A stretch of 64,000 nt of DNA from NCBI GenBank assembly GCA_029706075.1, contig JAINUG010000192.1, positions 1,530,001-1,594,000 on the forward strand, written 5' to 3'. This document shows positions 35,446 to 54,680 of this stretch, piece after piece. The DNA comes from Aldrovandia affinis (lineage: Eukaryota; Chordata; Actinopteri; Notacanthiformes; Halosauridae). Position 1 is the stretch's first letter, and every line of letters begins with the position of its first letter. The translations under genes and the position numbers were made by a program. The notes below the pieces were generated by a model. The model worked only from the letters and a program-made list of their open reading frames with translations, was not told the DNA's origin and did no database searches.

Positions 35446-35749
35446 GGAGAACCTTGTTGGAGAAACAATATGAATAAGGATATTCGTATAACTCCTTGCC
35501 TTTTTTATTTTAATTTTTGAGCATGTTTGTTGTGAGCTATCAAGGCCTTTCTCAAGATGTATTTTATAAATAGATGTGACTTTGGCACATCACTCTATTG
35601 AACCAACAATTGAGATACAGTACTATACAATATGGGCAGATTCAAAAGAGACATTGGGCTAATATGGGATTATTAATTGTAAAATTAGATAACAAAAAGC
35701 ACAGCACCTATGTAGAAAGTGACATGATTCCCTTAGACATCAAGAAATC

Positions 35750-36790
35750 ATTTCACCTCTCCCTTTTGTAGACATTGTAATACCACTTAGTTTCTTCACA
35801 ATCCTCTCCTTATTTTTGACCCTATCCACCCGACATACCTGAACCCTAGGATGACTGTTTCTGTGCTTAGAGTCGGAATCAGCAAGAGGCAGGAAATGTT
35901 AAAAGTGGCATAACACAGACACACAGGCAATTTGTCTCATGCCAAATCTCTTGTTTGTAGCTACAGTCAGCAGAATTCCCCACCTCAGGGAGCGACAAAG
36001 CAAGGCCTGGTAAGAGCTGAAACATCCTGTTTTTATTTTTATTTACTTCTGTATGTTATAACTGGATCACAAGCAGCAGCACGAGGTGAAAGATTCCATT
36101 ATTACTGATGTTCTGTGTGTTGTGACAGGCCTTTAACAGAAGCAATACTTTCACTGTTACACAGATGACACAGCTTTATCTGTCAATGACACCTGACAAA
36201 GGCACACAGATCTCCAGACTTGGGGCTTGTGTGGCAGATGAAAAAATTGGATGACAGCTAACTTCCTGACCGATCTGAGTTGATGATTTTTGGTCTGAAA
36301 AAACACAAAGCCGTATCATCAAAGGCAACAGTGAATCTGGGTGGCTGCATTATTTCCCCCAAATCAATTTGTTAAAGATCTTGGCATTACTCTTGATTCA
36401 GAGCTCTCCTTCAGTAGCTACTCGCATTAAGAAGATTTCCCGATCACCATTCTTCCATCTGCGAAACATAGCAAAAATCTGGAATCTATTGTGATTTGCT
36501 GATCCAGAAATATTGATACATGCCTTTATTACCACCCTATTATTGCACCTGGCCCCCAAAACAATTTACAAACAACAAAATGTATCAACATGAATCCTAA
36601 TGGAAAACAAGATCACATCACTCCATATTTGGCTTCACTTCACTGGCTTCCCATTTGTCTCCTCATTTACTACAAAGTCTTATTTAATGCACAAAGCCCT
36701 TCATGGGCATGCTCCTACATATTTAAAGGACATGGTCTTTCAATATAAACCAGCACAAAAGCTCAGGTCGCAAGACGCTGGCCTTCTCAT
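35750..36790. repeat. Segmental duplication, copy 2 (duplicate of dmtn exon j and flanks)
   Basis: Collinear with 28,365-29,690 in the same orientation: the same upstream intron text, the same 49-nt exon, the same 'tctgtatgttataactggat' downstream intron and the same LINE fragment. It lies about 3.3 kb past the dmtn stop codon. It lacks the SINE of copy 1. Confidence 0.9.
35961..36009 (+). pseudogene. Duplicate of dmtn exon j, splice sites intact
   Basis: A 49-nt exon with acceptor tttgtag|ctacag and donor aggcctg|gtaaga. It differs from exon j (28,536-28,584) at three positions, all third-codon and silent (CTC/CTA, TCG/TCA, AGT/AGC), so it would encode the same 16 residues. It lies beyond the terminal exon and cannot join the normal dmtn mRNA, so it is most likely an orphan exon left by a partial duplication. 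Confidence 0.85.
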
Positions 36791-36880
36791 TATCCCAACA
36801 TTATTCAGAATGACCAGACTGAAACCAAAGCTCAGGGGAAAACATCTCACTGCGAGCTTTATCAGACGTGATAAAGACTT
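36120..36880 (+). mobile_element. LINE reverse-transcriptase fragment, duplicated copy
   Basis: Same element as at 29,055-29,900. It includes 'ggcctttaacagaagcaata' and later 'LFNAQSPSWACSYI'-like and '[10 protein letters not shown]' text, and retains a piece ('SLHWLPICLLIYYKVL' style) missing from copy 1. Frames are broken. Confidence 0.8.
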
Positions 36881-36949
36881 TGCAGAATAGAAACAGAAAA
36901 CATTCCACAGGGTACCACGCACATTCACGATGGTTATGAATTTGCATCC

Positions 36950-37395
36950 AAGAGGGAAGGGGAACAGACAAGGACCAATTAGAGCATGAGGACAGCGGCA
37001 CAACCCAAACCTAATTCCCCTTACACTGCCCCCGTCTCTCAAGGGAATCCCCGGAGGTGTCAGTGGCTGTGCCAGTTGGTGTCCATTGTCCATACGATCC
37101 TGCAGCTGATGCACATAATTCAGGCCCGGTTGGTGGGGATTCCCCAGACTCTGTGGCTGGCTGAAGATCATGCCACAGGGGGCATACAGTGGACTCGTGC
37201 TGGCTGACCTGTACGACAGAAGCACAAGGGGGAGATCCCAGTCACGCTGATGACTGGAGGTGAGCAGAGCCAGCTGGGCGGTGAGCGTGCGGTTCAACCG
37301 CTCCACAAGGCCGTCGCTCTGAGGGTGGAGAGGCATGGCGCGCATCTTGCGCCTGAAAGGGACCCCTCTCGCCATGTGGCAAGCTTGGCTACAGC
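36950..37395 (-). mobile_element. Gypsy-type LTR retrotransposon integrase fragment
   Basis: On the - strand a frame reads 'LHPQSDGLVERLNRTLTAQL' then 'HQRDWDLPLVLLSYRSA'. This is the end of the integrase catalytic core (the Glu of the DDE triad lies in the DGLVER motif) followed by the helix typical of gypsy integrases. The Thr-Ala before LHPQ is altered, and no protease, RT or gag lies next to it. It is an isolated, dead fragment. Confidence 0.85.
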
Positions 37396-39320
37396 TAAGT
37401 ATGTATACATACAGAACAGAACTATTATATGTGGAGGAAAGGCTTTTGTGCCTTTTTCTCTGGTCCCCCTTCGTCTGTTCGCTCAATAACTTCAACCAAC
37501 TCTATATTTAAGATATAAGTTTGTTTATTATGTAGGGCTACAGGAGAGTTCTTACGAGTAAAAAACCTGGCAGAAGTCTCATTGAACAACATTGGATTAA
37601 TGCTCTTACACATTCCTGCATTTCTAACCTGATTGGTGCAATCCTTCATATCTGATTTCCTCTCGGTACTTCTCATTGGTTAGTTCTTACATATGTCTCT
37701 GGTTTTCTTATCTGGCAGTGAGCTAATTTCTTCAGAAACAAAACGTAACTTTCCACAAGGTCCTCTGCCTCGCCCATCTCGTGAGAGATGGCCTTCATAA
37801 TTACTGACAGACAATATGATTCATTTGGCAGTTTTGTCTTATTTCATTCCTATTGGCCTATGGTTAGTATGGCCTGCATTTTAGTTAGCATTATGGCATT
37901 ATTGATCCTTTTGACCTAAGATAACTTTATTGGCTTTACACATTAAGGCCTTTTCGCATACTTCCACATATATGGCATTCCCTGTTCAGTTCAGACTGCC
38001 ACAGTGACCCGTTATCTATTATGGTGTCCAAGCACCATATAGTGGGGTTCCCTGCATGCCATATTGAAGTATAACGTTACCTGGTTTTACGCTATTAGCA
38101 GGCATTGCTCTTTGTAGTTGCTGAATTGTAGTGGGGCTTGGTGCCTCCCTCTTTGTTTATCTCCCTTCCTGGCTTGTGTGCTAGCATAATGGAGGTCCTC
38201 CACTCCCTAGCTAGTGTGCTAGTGCTTGAGTTGAATATGTCTCATTTCCGTGCCATTGGCTACCGAACGGAGACGGGTACATCTCTCCTCCTAGCTGGTG
38301 TGCTGATGGCCAGAGACATGTCGCCTCAGCGACAAGGCTGCTTGATGATGTGCTGTGTGCTTTCATTTAGCAGATTTCTGTTTCTGTTTCTCTGTTGTCC
38401 TGTAGACAGCTTGGGAAAACCCTTGATTGCTATCAGACTCGTGTTGGCTATGGATGTGGACCATCTGATGGTTCAGACTGCTTCGACTGGGCATCTTATT
38501 GCAGTGTCTGCAATAAGAGTCTGAACTCACCCTTTGTTGTTGGCTTTTGGCATTATTCCACATCGTTCCCATGGCACTTTTCAAATATTGTCTGATAATC
38601 AACGGCAAGTTTTGCCTCCATAAACATGATGTAAGAGCTATCCGCGCTGAATCACAACATTAGCATAGCCCAGAGGGGATTCCAGATGCAGTAAATGAAT
38701 GCAATCGTTTTTTGGGGAAGTGCGCACTCAAGGTTTTGGTTGGTAGATCATGTGCAAGAATGCCAACTTGCACAATATCAGACAACATTTCAGATAGGTT
38801 CCCTTTAATTTTGGCTACTCAAGACTGGGAAACCAAAATAAATGTTGCAAACCACATTCGTTAAGGTAGGTTTTTATTATTGTGTGAAAATGTAATACAC
38901 GTTAGCTTCAAGCAAACAATCAAAAGGGCGTACACCCAAATGAATGAATTGCTGATGGGTAACAAAGTTTTAAAAATAAAGAAAGTCACACATTCTGTTT
39001 CTTCCTTGCTTTGCTTAATATAACCTTTCGGCACTCTTGTGATTTTGCCAGTCTACAAGCAAACAGACATAATCAACACCAACAGGCATAGGTACTTATT
39101 TTCAATTAGAGGCTCTAGTTAGGGGCTCTAGAGGCTCCTGGTCAAAGAACTATGTGCACACAGTAGCACTGATCCAGGATGGAGGCGCATTAAGGCATTA
39201 AGTCCTTGTCTGTTCTCTTAATTTCCTGATGGTAAGAGAAGGTAGCGCACCTGCTGTGCAGTTGTAAGAGGTTGGTGTATAAATGATTCATTAGCTGTGG
39301 GTGTGGTGAAGTGTTTGGTT
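37396..39320. other. Intergenic stretch, nothing recognised
   Basis: No exon-like frame. The frame at 38,138-38,524 has no domain. Some of 37,390-38,100 may be decayed retroelement sequence flanking the integrase fragment, but I cannot show it. Confidence 0.35.
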
Positions 39321-39337
39321 TCATTATGACCAGTCAG

Positions 39338-39696
39338 GGCGGCACGGTGGTGCAGTGGATAGCACTGTCGCCTCACAGCAAGAAGGTCTCGGGTTTGAAT
39401 CCAGGCCGGGGGCCTTTCTGTGTGGAGTTTGCATGTTCTCCTCGTGTCCGCGTGGGTTTCCTCCGGGTACTCCGGTTTCCTCCCACAGTCCAAAGACATG
39501 CACGTTAGCCTAATTGGAGATTCTAAATTGCCCGTAGGTATGAGTGTGTGAGTGAATGGTGTGTGTGCCCTGCGATGGATTGGCGACCTGTCCAGGGTTT
39601 ATTCCGGCCTCTCGCCCCTATGCATGCTGGGATAGGCTCCAGCCCTCCTGCGACCCTGACCAGGAATAAGCGGCTTAGACAATGAGATGAGATGAG
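39338..39696 (+). mobile_element. V-SINE-type tRNA-derived SINE with target duplication
   Basis: Flanked by ATGACCAGTCAG at 39,326-39,337 and 39,697-39,708. The head 'ggcggcacggtggtgcagtg' carries an A-box-like motif and 'gggtttgaatcc' a B box. The central conserved domain ('gtttgcatgttctcctcgtg', 'tgggtttcctccgggtactc', 'cagtccaaagacatgcacgt') is that of vertebrate V-SINE/DANA-type elements, and the tail is (atgag)n. Confidence 0.93.
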
Positions 39697-40544
39697 ATGA
39701 CCAGTCAGATCAGCTTTTTTCCCCTTTAATACTTTTGCCATATTGAACTGTCAATTTTGTCATGTCTAATGAAGAGCAATTGCCATGGCTTGCAAAACGC
39801 ACGTTATGAGACTTGATTTCACTACAATAAAATGAAATGCATAATTGGACGACATACAATGTAGAAAGACTAAACTAAAGAAACGAACATACCTTTTCTG
39901 ATATAGGTGACAAGGAGGAGGAAGAGGAAAAGACGTGTGGCACAGGTTAGTTTAGTTTGGTTTGTATATTTTCATCAGAGCCACATATATTGAAACGTTT
40001 TTATTTGCTATATTAACTACGTTTCTTTGATGCACTTCTGATGCCCTGCATGGGTGACCAGATGTTCCCACATTTTGACTCATGGTTCCGCATCCCGCAA
40101 CGACAGACGTTGTCCTGCATTCAAAAATATATAGACTATAGGCATATCAGTTATGTTATTATTTCATTAAGTAACATAACCGATCATTACCATTACCCCG
40201 ATCAACAATATCATCACCCCCGTCAAATAAAATTGTTTCTGAATTCTCTCGCTGTTATTTAGACTATTACCGCATTTTTAAATAAAGATCGAAATTGTAC
40301 GGATATAAAATATGGATAGGATGCCCCATCCCGTAGGCCATAGCCCAGCAATATAATCAGCAATCGTTTAATTATTTTTGTTTGTTACTATTCCTCGTTG
40401 TAAGGTCCCTCCCACCTCTCCCTCGCAGTCATATCCAACCTCTGCAATTGCTCAGGGCATTGCCCGATGATAGACCAGTCAATTATGTGGCCTACATTTT
40501 ATTGTAATGAACATTTCATATTTAACATACCATAAACCAGTACG

Positions 40545-40546
<2 letters not shown>

Positions 40547-40607
<61 letters not shown>
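40547..40607. repeat. (TA)n microsatellite
   Basis: About 60 bp of uninterrupted TA dinucleotides. Confidence 0.97.
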
Positions 40608-40609
<2 letters not shown>

Positions 40610-40678
40610 TACATATATTTATTTTTTTAAACACTTATACACAATTGCACTCTCATTCAAGTGCATTGAACCACCCCT

Positions 40679-41826
40679 TGTGACGCTCAGGATAAGGACC
40701 CAGACGCAGATCAGGATAAGGCAAAAGAGTCGTTTATTGGGAAGCAGAAGTCAAAACCAGGAATCAGAAGTAGCGAAGGTACAGAATCAAAATGCAAAGA
40801 GTGGTCACAAAAAGGCAGTCAAAAAGGTCAAAACAGGCAGGCAGATAGGCAAACAAACAGAATCAATAGGCAGGCTCGGAGTAGTTAACAGAAGGGATGT
40901 CTCGGAAAATTCAATAAACACTGGCTTCAGAAGAATAGGCTCAGGGAATAAGGATCAACGTTCTGACGGGGAAAGAACATAAACACGGAACAGACATACA
41001 AAACGGAAAGGGTAATACAATAGGAATCAGGTGTGACTGGGAGGAGAGAGAGGTAGGAACACAGGTGTAAACATTGGGAATCGTTAATCCAATAACGAGG
41101 GGAAACGCAAGACACGGACTGGGAATCATACAAACAAATATCTTCAAGAGTCACTGGCCGCTGGCATCATTCGTCCTTCTTCCTCACCTGCCGGCACTGT
41201 TTTTTTCTTCGTGGGCAAAAAGGACGGGTCTCTACGCCCATGCTCGACTACCGGGCACTGAATGACATCACCGTCAAGAATCGCTACCCTCTCCCCCTCA
41301 TGACCTCAGCCTTTGAACAGCTGCAAGGAGCCACGATTTTGGGAGATCAGGCAGACACGTGTATAGCTAGAAGGGGAGGAACGCAAAGAGAGAAGCTGCG
41401 TGCGAATGAAAGGAAAAGTGAAAAGCTAACAGGGATAGGATTATGAGAGAAAATGACAGCGATAGTCAGAAGCGTGAGATAATTAGTGATTAGTAGTGTT
41501 AGTAACTTAATCTAAATCCCTAATGTTAGTAGATTAGTTGGTTAGTACTATATACATCTAACTAATATATACAAAGTGCAATCTAGAAAGTAAGAAGGAA
41601 GAAAACGAGATAATAAGCGAAGACGGAGAAAACCCGAAATGTAGAACTTCCCGAAGTGCATGACAAGACAAGGAGTGGATCTCGAAAAAAACGGAACAAA
41701 GACAGACAGGGACCAGAACGTGACAGAAAGATGAAAGTAGAATACAGAATAAAGAATAATGAATAAAGACTGATGAAAAATAAACAAAGTACAAAAAACA
41801 ACAGAACAGACACTCAGAACATAACA
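40679..41826 (-). mobile_element. Solo LTR (family L, copy 1) carrying a gypsy pol insert
   Basis: TGTGACG…ATAACA, i.e. on the - strand TGTTAT…CGTCACA, with a perfect 5-bp target duplication CCCCT (40,674-40,678 and 41,827-41,831). It matches, inverted, the solo LTRs at 41,936-42,832 and 44,433-45,323 in two blocks (40,679-41,135 and 41,348-41,826). The blocks are separated by about 210 bp of unrelated gypsy reverse-transcriptase coding sequence. Confidence 0.92.
41140..41347 (+). mobile_element. Gypsy reverse-transcriptase fragment inside the solo LTR
   Basis: The + strand encodes, with one frame disturbance, '[19 protein letters not shown]', '[11 protein letters not shown]', then '[19 protein letters not shown]' and 'AFEQLQGAT'. 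This is the start of the gypsy RT domain (the YRALN and YPLP motifs). It lies in the opposite orientation to the LTR and replaces only about 15 LTR bases. It has no neighbouring pol sequence. Confidence 0.85.
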
Positions 41827-41935
41827 CCCCTTATAAGTGCAAAACTAAAATACTTTGACCTGCTTAGTTAGTTGTATACGGATTATATTTCAAATAGTCG
41901 TATATTGAACGATTTGTCTCAGATTGAGGTGAAAT

Positions 41936-42832
41936 TGTTATGTTTTGCTATTTTGTTTCTGCATTTTATTTTCTCAGTATTCACTTATCATTCACGTCAT
42001 TTCCCCGTCTGTCTGTGTTTCTTTTTATTCGGTAATCCACTCCTTGTCTTTGTTGTTGCACTATTCGGGTGATTTCGGCTATACAGGTTTCTGCCTTATT
42101 TCCTATCTCGTTTACTTCCTTCTTTCTTTCTTTCTTTCTATCTGTAGGCTACATATTAGTTACGTGTATATAGTACTAACCAACTAATCTACTAACGTTA
42201 GGGATTTTGATTAAGTTACTAACAGTTACTAATGACTAATTATCTTGCGTTTCTATCTACTGCTATCATTCTCTCTTTCGTTCTCCTGTCCTAGTGCGTT
42301 TCTCTCTTATCGCATTTCCTGCACGCGTTTTCTACCTATGCGCTCCTCCCCTCCGAACTGTGCACGTGTCTACATGCTCTTCCAGGTCGTTTATTTTTAT
42401 TGTGTCAATGTGCTTCCCAGTCCGTGTCTTTTGTCTCCCCTTGCTATTGCATTAGTGATCCTAATTGTTCTCACCTGTGTTCTTGCCCCTTTCCCCTCCC
42501 AGTCACACCTGATTCCTCTTGTATTATCTTCCCCGTTTGTATTTAAGTTCCTTGTTTGCACTTGTTCGATGTCAGAACGTTGATAAAATGTCCCAGTGGC
42601 GAGTGTCCGTAAGCCTGAGGTTTTTTTTGTGTGATTTCTGAGACACCCCTTTGTTTGATTTCGAGCCTATCTGCTTATTTGGTTTTGATCTTCGGACTGC
42701 CCTTACTACTATTTTGGATTTTGTTGTACCTTCTCTGACTCTGATTATGGGCTTTGTACTTGGATTGATATATAAACGTCCCTTCCCTGCTTTAACCTAG
42801 TCTGCGCATGGGTCCTTGTCCGGATCGTCACA
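41936..42832 (+). mobile_element. Solo LTR (family L, copy 2)
   Basis: Starts TGTTATG and ends GTCACA, with a perfect 5-bp target duplication GAAAT (41,931-41,935 and 42,833-42,837). It contains a promoter-like stretch with 'gtatttaagttccttgtttg' near 42,540 and matches copy 3 along its length. No internal region or second LTR is present. Confidence 0.93.
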
Positions 42833-43429
42833 GAAATACAGAACATCAACAGTCTTGTGCAATGGTGTATTTATCCTATCAGTTCATATGTGGCCGTTAT
42901 TAACGTCACACCTAGCACATAACGTCCTGTTTGAGTTAATATGTGGGGCTCTAGTTCGGGAGGATGGCAGCAAAAACGAACCTGGTCGGTGTTGTAATTG
43001 CTAGTTTCGGCCCTCCCTAACTGGATATTTCTCGTCTCCGCCGTTCGGTAGTTTTGTGGTCAGTAAAAACATGAAGCGATGTACAAGTTTCATGTATGAT
43101 CATTTGTTCCCATTTTCATCCACCCAGGCCAACTCTTAACACACGCACACACCTTTATTCTTTTTAAACCAACTTGTTTTACAACTGCGCCACCGTATCT
43201 TATCACGAAACTGCTGGAATAGAAAAGACCATGTCTTCATGCGCATTGACAACGAAACTAGAGCCCTTTGTCTGAGTGGACGAAAAACCATTATCACACA
43301 CGATACTTGCACAGCTCCTAATGTTTTTTTGGATACGCCCCATTGCACTGCCCAACCCCATGTTGAAGGACGAAACTGGGCGGCGGAGGCGAGAAATAGG
43401 CTATTAACATTTTATTCGTATTTGTATTT

Positions 43430-45790
43430 ATCCTTTATTTAACCAGGGTAGTCACGTTGAGATTGGTAGACTATTTCTTTTTCAAGTGATCCCTGGCCAA
43501 GAAGGCAGCATACTAAAAGTTTCACATAAAACATTAAGCTACATAGAAAGTCATAAATAAAAGCAATATTGTAAAAGCACACAAGAATTAAAAAGAGGGT
43601 GACAGAATGCCCTATTAAGTTTTCGTTCAGAAATTAAGAACAGGAACACTATTGGTAAGTAATTGTCCAATTTAGCTTTGTTTTCTCTGCATTAAGAACA
43701 AGTTTATGCTTGATTAAGTTGTTTTGAATTATATTAAAGGTCTTTTGTAATTTGAGTAGAGCCTCGGATATGGTGGGGGCAGAGCAATAGATTATGGTGT
43801 CACTGCATATAAATGCGCTTTTGCATCAATGTGTTCACATAGCTAATTTACATAAATGGTCAAAACAATGGTCCCAAAATGGAACCTGGCAGCACACCTG
43901 CAATTACAGTTAACCTATGGGACGTTATTCCATCCATGTGCGCACAGAAGATAATTATGAAGCCAATCCACAGCCTTTGAGGACAAACCTATATCAGACA
44001 ACCTATTCAACAATATCCATGATCAACAGTATCAAACGCCTTGGACAAGTCTATAAATAAGGCAGCACATTACCGTTTAGAATCCAGTGCTTCATTGAGG
44101 TCATTAGTAACTTTAATTGTAGCTGTTGTAGTGCTATGCTTCTTCTTAAAACCAGACTGGAACCTGGTCAAGATACTATGGCTACATGGGAATTGTTATA
44201 GTTCACTCATAAGTGTCTCAAAAACTTTGGCAATAACTGGTCATTTGGAAATGGGTCGATAGTTATTCACATTTGATGGATCCCCCCCTTTTAACAGAGG
44301 AAGAACCAATGCAGATTTACATACCTCTGGAATAGCATTTAATTCAATCGACAGATTAAAAATATAGCTAAGTCAACAGCTCAGCAATAATGTTTGCAGA
44401 AAGTGTTAATAACCATGGGTCAATGCCATCTGTGTTATGTTTTGCCACGTTTGTTCTGTTTGTTTTTGTATTTTATTATTTTATTATCATTACGGTTAAT
44501 TCACGTCTGTTTCCCCGTCTGTCTGTGTTCCGTGTTTTTCGATATTCCACTCATCGTCTTTGTTATTGCACTATTCGGGTGATTTCGACTTTACGGGTTT
44601 TCTGTCTTATTTTCTTATCTAATTTAGGCTACTTCCTTCTTTCTTTCTAACACTCTGTACATATTAGTTAGATGTAGGCCTATATAGTAGCCTACTAACC
44701 AACTAAACTACTAACAGTAGGGATTTAGATTTCGTTACTAACATTACTAATTACTAATTATCTCACGTTTCTATCTACTGCTATCATTCTCCCTCTCGTT
44801 GTCCTATCCCCCTATCCTTTCTCTCTTAATCGCTTTATCTGCACGCATTTTATTTCTATGCGTTCCTCCCCTTCGAACTGTGCACGTGTCTACCTGATCT
44901 TCCAGGTCGTGTATTTTTAGTGTGTCTATGTGCTTCCCAGTCCGTGTCTTTCGTTTCCCCTCGTTATTGTATTAGTTATCCTTAATCGGTCTACCCTGTG
45001 TTCTTGCCCTTTTCCCCTCCCAGTCACACCTGATTCCTATTGTGTCACTTTCCCCGTTTGTATTTAAGTTCCTTGTTTGCTTTCAGTCTTTGTCAGAACG
45101 TTGATCATCATTCACTATGCCGATTGTGTGTAAGCCAGAGTTTGTTTGCCTTTCTGATTATTTGGTTTGGACTTTTGTATTGCCTTTTTGACTACTCTTT
45201 TGGATTTCGATGTTGTACTTTTCCTAACTCTGACTATCGGCTTTTTTAACATTGCCTGATCATTAAACGTTCCTTTACTGCCTTATCCTGGTCTGCGTCT
45301 GGGTCCCTGTTCGGTACTTTACAATCTGGACCTGCTGCTTTTCTTGTATTTGCACCTTCAGAGCTGAGATAACCTCCCTTCTAGTAAAAGCCAGTAATAG
45401 GTCATCAAATAACCTATTATTTCGCAACTGACCAACGAAAGTTCTTACCTTCATAGGTTGTGTTACTACTGTGTCTGAATTATTATGAGCAGAAACATTT
45501 ACGGATTGAAACAAGTTGCCAGATTAAATAAAATGTTAATTAAACCAGTTTACCATTTCATTCTTATTTGTAACAATTTCAGAATTTACATTAATATGCT
45601 TTGGCAAATCATAATTAGAGGGGCTCTTTGACCAACTTAATGGCTTACCAAAATGTACCAGGATCATTCACATTTTTGGTGGTGTCAATGCACAATTGTG
45701 CAATTTGTTTCCAAGTGTTCATAAGCAAGTACTTGGCCCTGAAATGACCACGAAATTACAATCACTGATCAGAAACAATAGACAGGTTTA
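43430..45790 (-). mobile_element. LINE (L2/Rex-like) polymerase remnant, split by a solo LTR
   Basis: On the - strand, pieces of a non-LTR polymerase follow in order: 'TWKQIAQLCIDTTKNVNDPG' near 45,700, 'LFQSVNVSAHNNSDT' near 45,500, [solo LTR], 'DGIDPWLLTLSANI' near 44,400, 'TTATIKVTNDLNEALDSKR' near 44,100 (followed by a broken 'LIDLSKAFDT' motif), then 'LSSKAVDWLHNYL'-like text near 43,960. Its 3' end 'ccctggttaaataaaggata' lies at about 43,430. Many frameshifts; inactive. Confidence 0.85.
44433..45323 (+). mobile_element. Solo LTR (family L, copy 3), nested in a LINE
   Basis: Starts TGTTATG and ends TTTACA, with a perfect 5-bp target duplication ATCTG (44,428-44,432 and 45,324-45,328). 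It is collinear with copy 2. The flanking sequences on both sides join up as one - strand LINE. Confidence 0.94.
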
Positions 45791-45839
45791 CCGTGGTACT
45801 TTTTAATAAAAATATAAAATTTCCAGCTCACCAACTGTC

Positions 45840-45982
45840 ATGAATCATGTGCAGATTACTTCCCCTGATGGTGTGGGGAACTGTTTGGACTGCAGCTGAG
45901 GGCGTGTCTTGAACAAATGGATCCATACGGGGTTTAAATGGAGCAGAAGCTCACTGCAGGACATTAAGCCCGAGGCCTTGCC
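45840..45982 (+). promoter_or_regulatory. Probable ido promoter and 5'UTR
   Basis: A TATA-like 'ggtttaaatgg' at 45,931-45,941 lies about 45 bp before the ATG. The initiation context is cttgccATGg. No clear interferon-response element was found in the 150 bp inspected, so interferon control, known for mammalian IDO1, is not shown here. Confidence 0.3.
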
Positions 45983-54198
<8,216 letters not shown>

Positions 54199-54234
54199 GG
54201 CACGCTCTCTGGTGCCACGCCATGGCATGGGTTT

Positions 54235-54400
54235 GTGCCTCTAAGAGGACGTGGGCAGCAGTGCACTGTAGTGGCGATGGAATCGGGCTCATGCGTGAAA
54301 GGTTGCAGGTTTGATTCCCAGCAGAGGCACTGTCTGCCGCTATAACCCGAAGATTGAGTCATTTAACCTAAAATGCTTCAGTGAATTCTAAGGGATAAGG
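54235..54400 (+). mobile_element. tRNA-derived SINE (S2-like) in ido 3' flank
   Basis: 'gcagcagtgcactgtagtgg' then 'ggttgcaggtttgattccc' (B box) and 'taaaatgcttcagtgaatt' resemble the family S2 SINE at 49,612-49,811. It starts about 40 bp after the ido stop codon. Confidence 0.7.
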
Positions 54401-54680
54401 GATACAGCGAGCAAATCAGTTGTTTCAAAACAACTGCACAACAAGGTGACGCGACTTAATCGCTCTGAAGTGCGTTTGTTTTGAAACTATTTACTATTTA
54501 CCTATTTATTATTTGCCAAGAGAATTGATTTTCAATCTCTAAATTATGTTTAGAAATATGTTTACATCGTTAATTCTAGCTAATTAACGTTGCATTGAAA
54601 AGTGCAATTTAACAGTAAATTTCCAGGATAGGAGGTCCACTCTCAAGATGTAATGTAGACCTTTAGAACACCCTCTAGAC

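Noticed and set aside
36740..37495. Open frame of 251 codons on the - strand as a host gene
   Set aside because: The only recognisable part is a gypsy integrase segment (LHPQSDGLVERLNRTL); the rest is flanking repeat. Dead retroelement, not a gene.
43430..45790. Two separate LINE insertions
   Set aside because: The parts on each side of the solo LTR are the same strand and follow in polymerase order, so one interrupted element is simpler.
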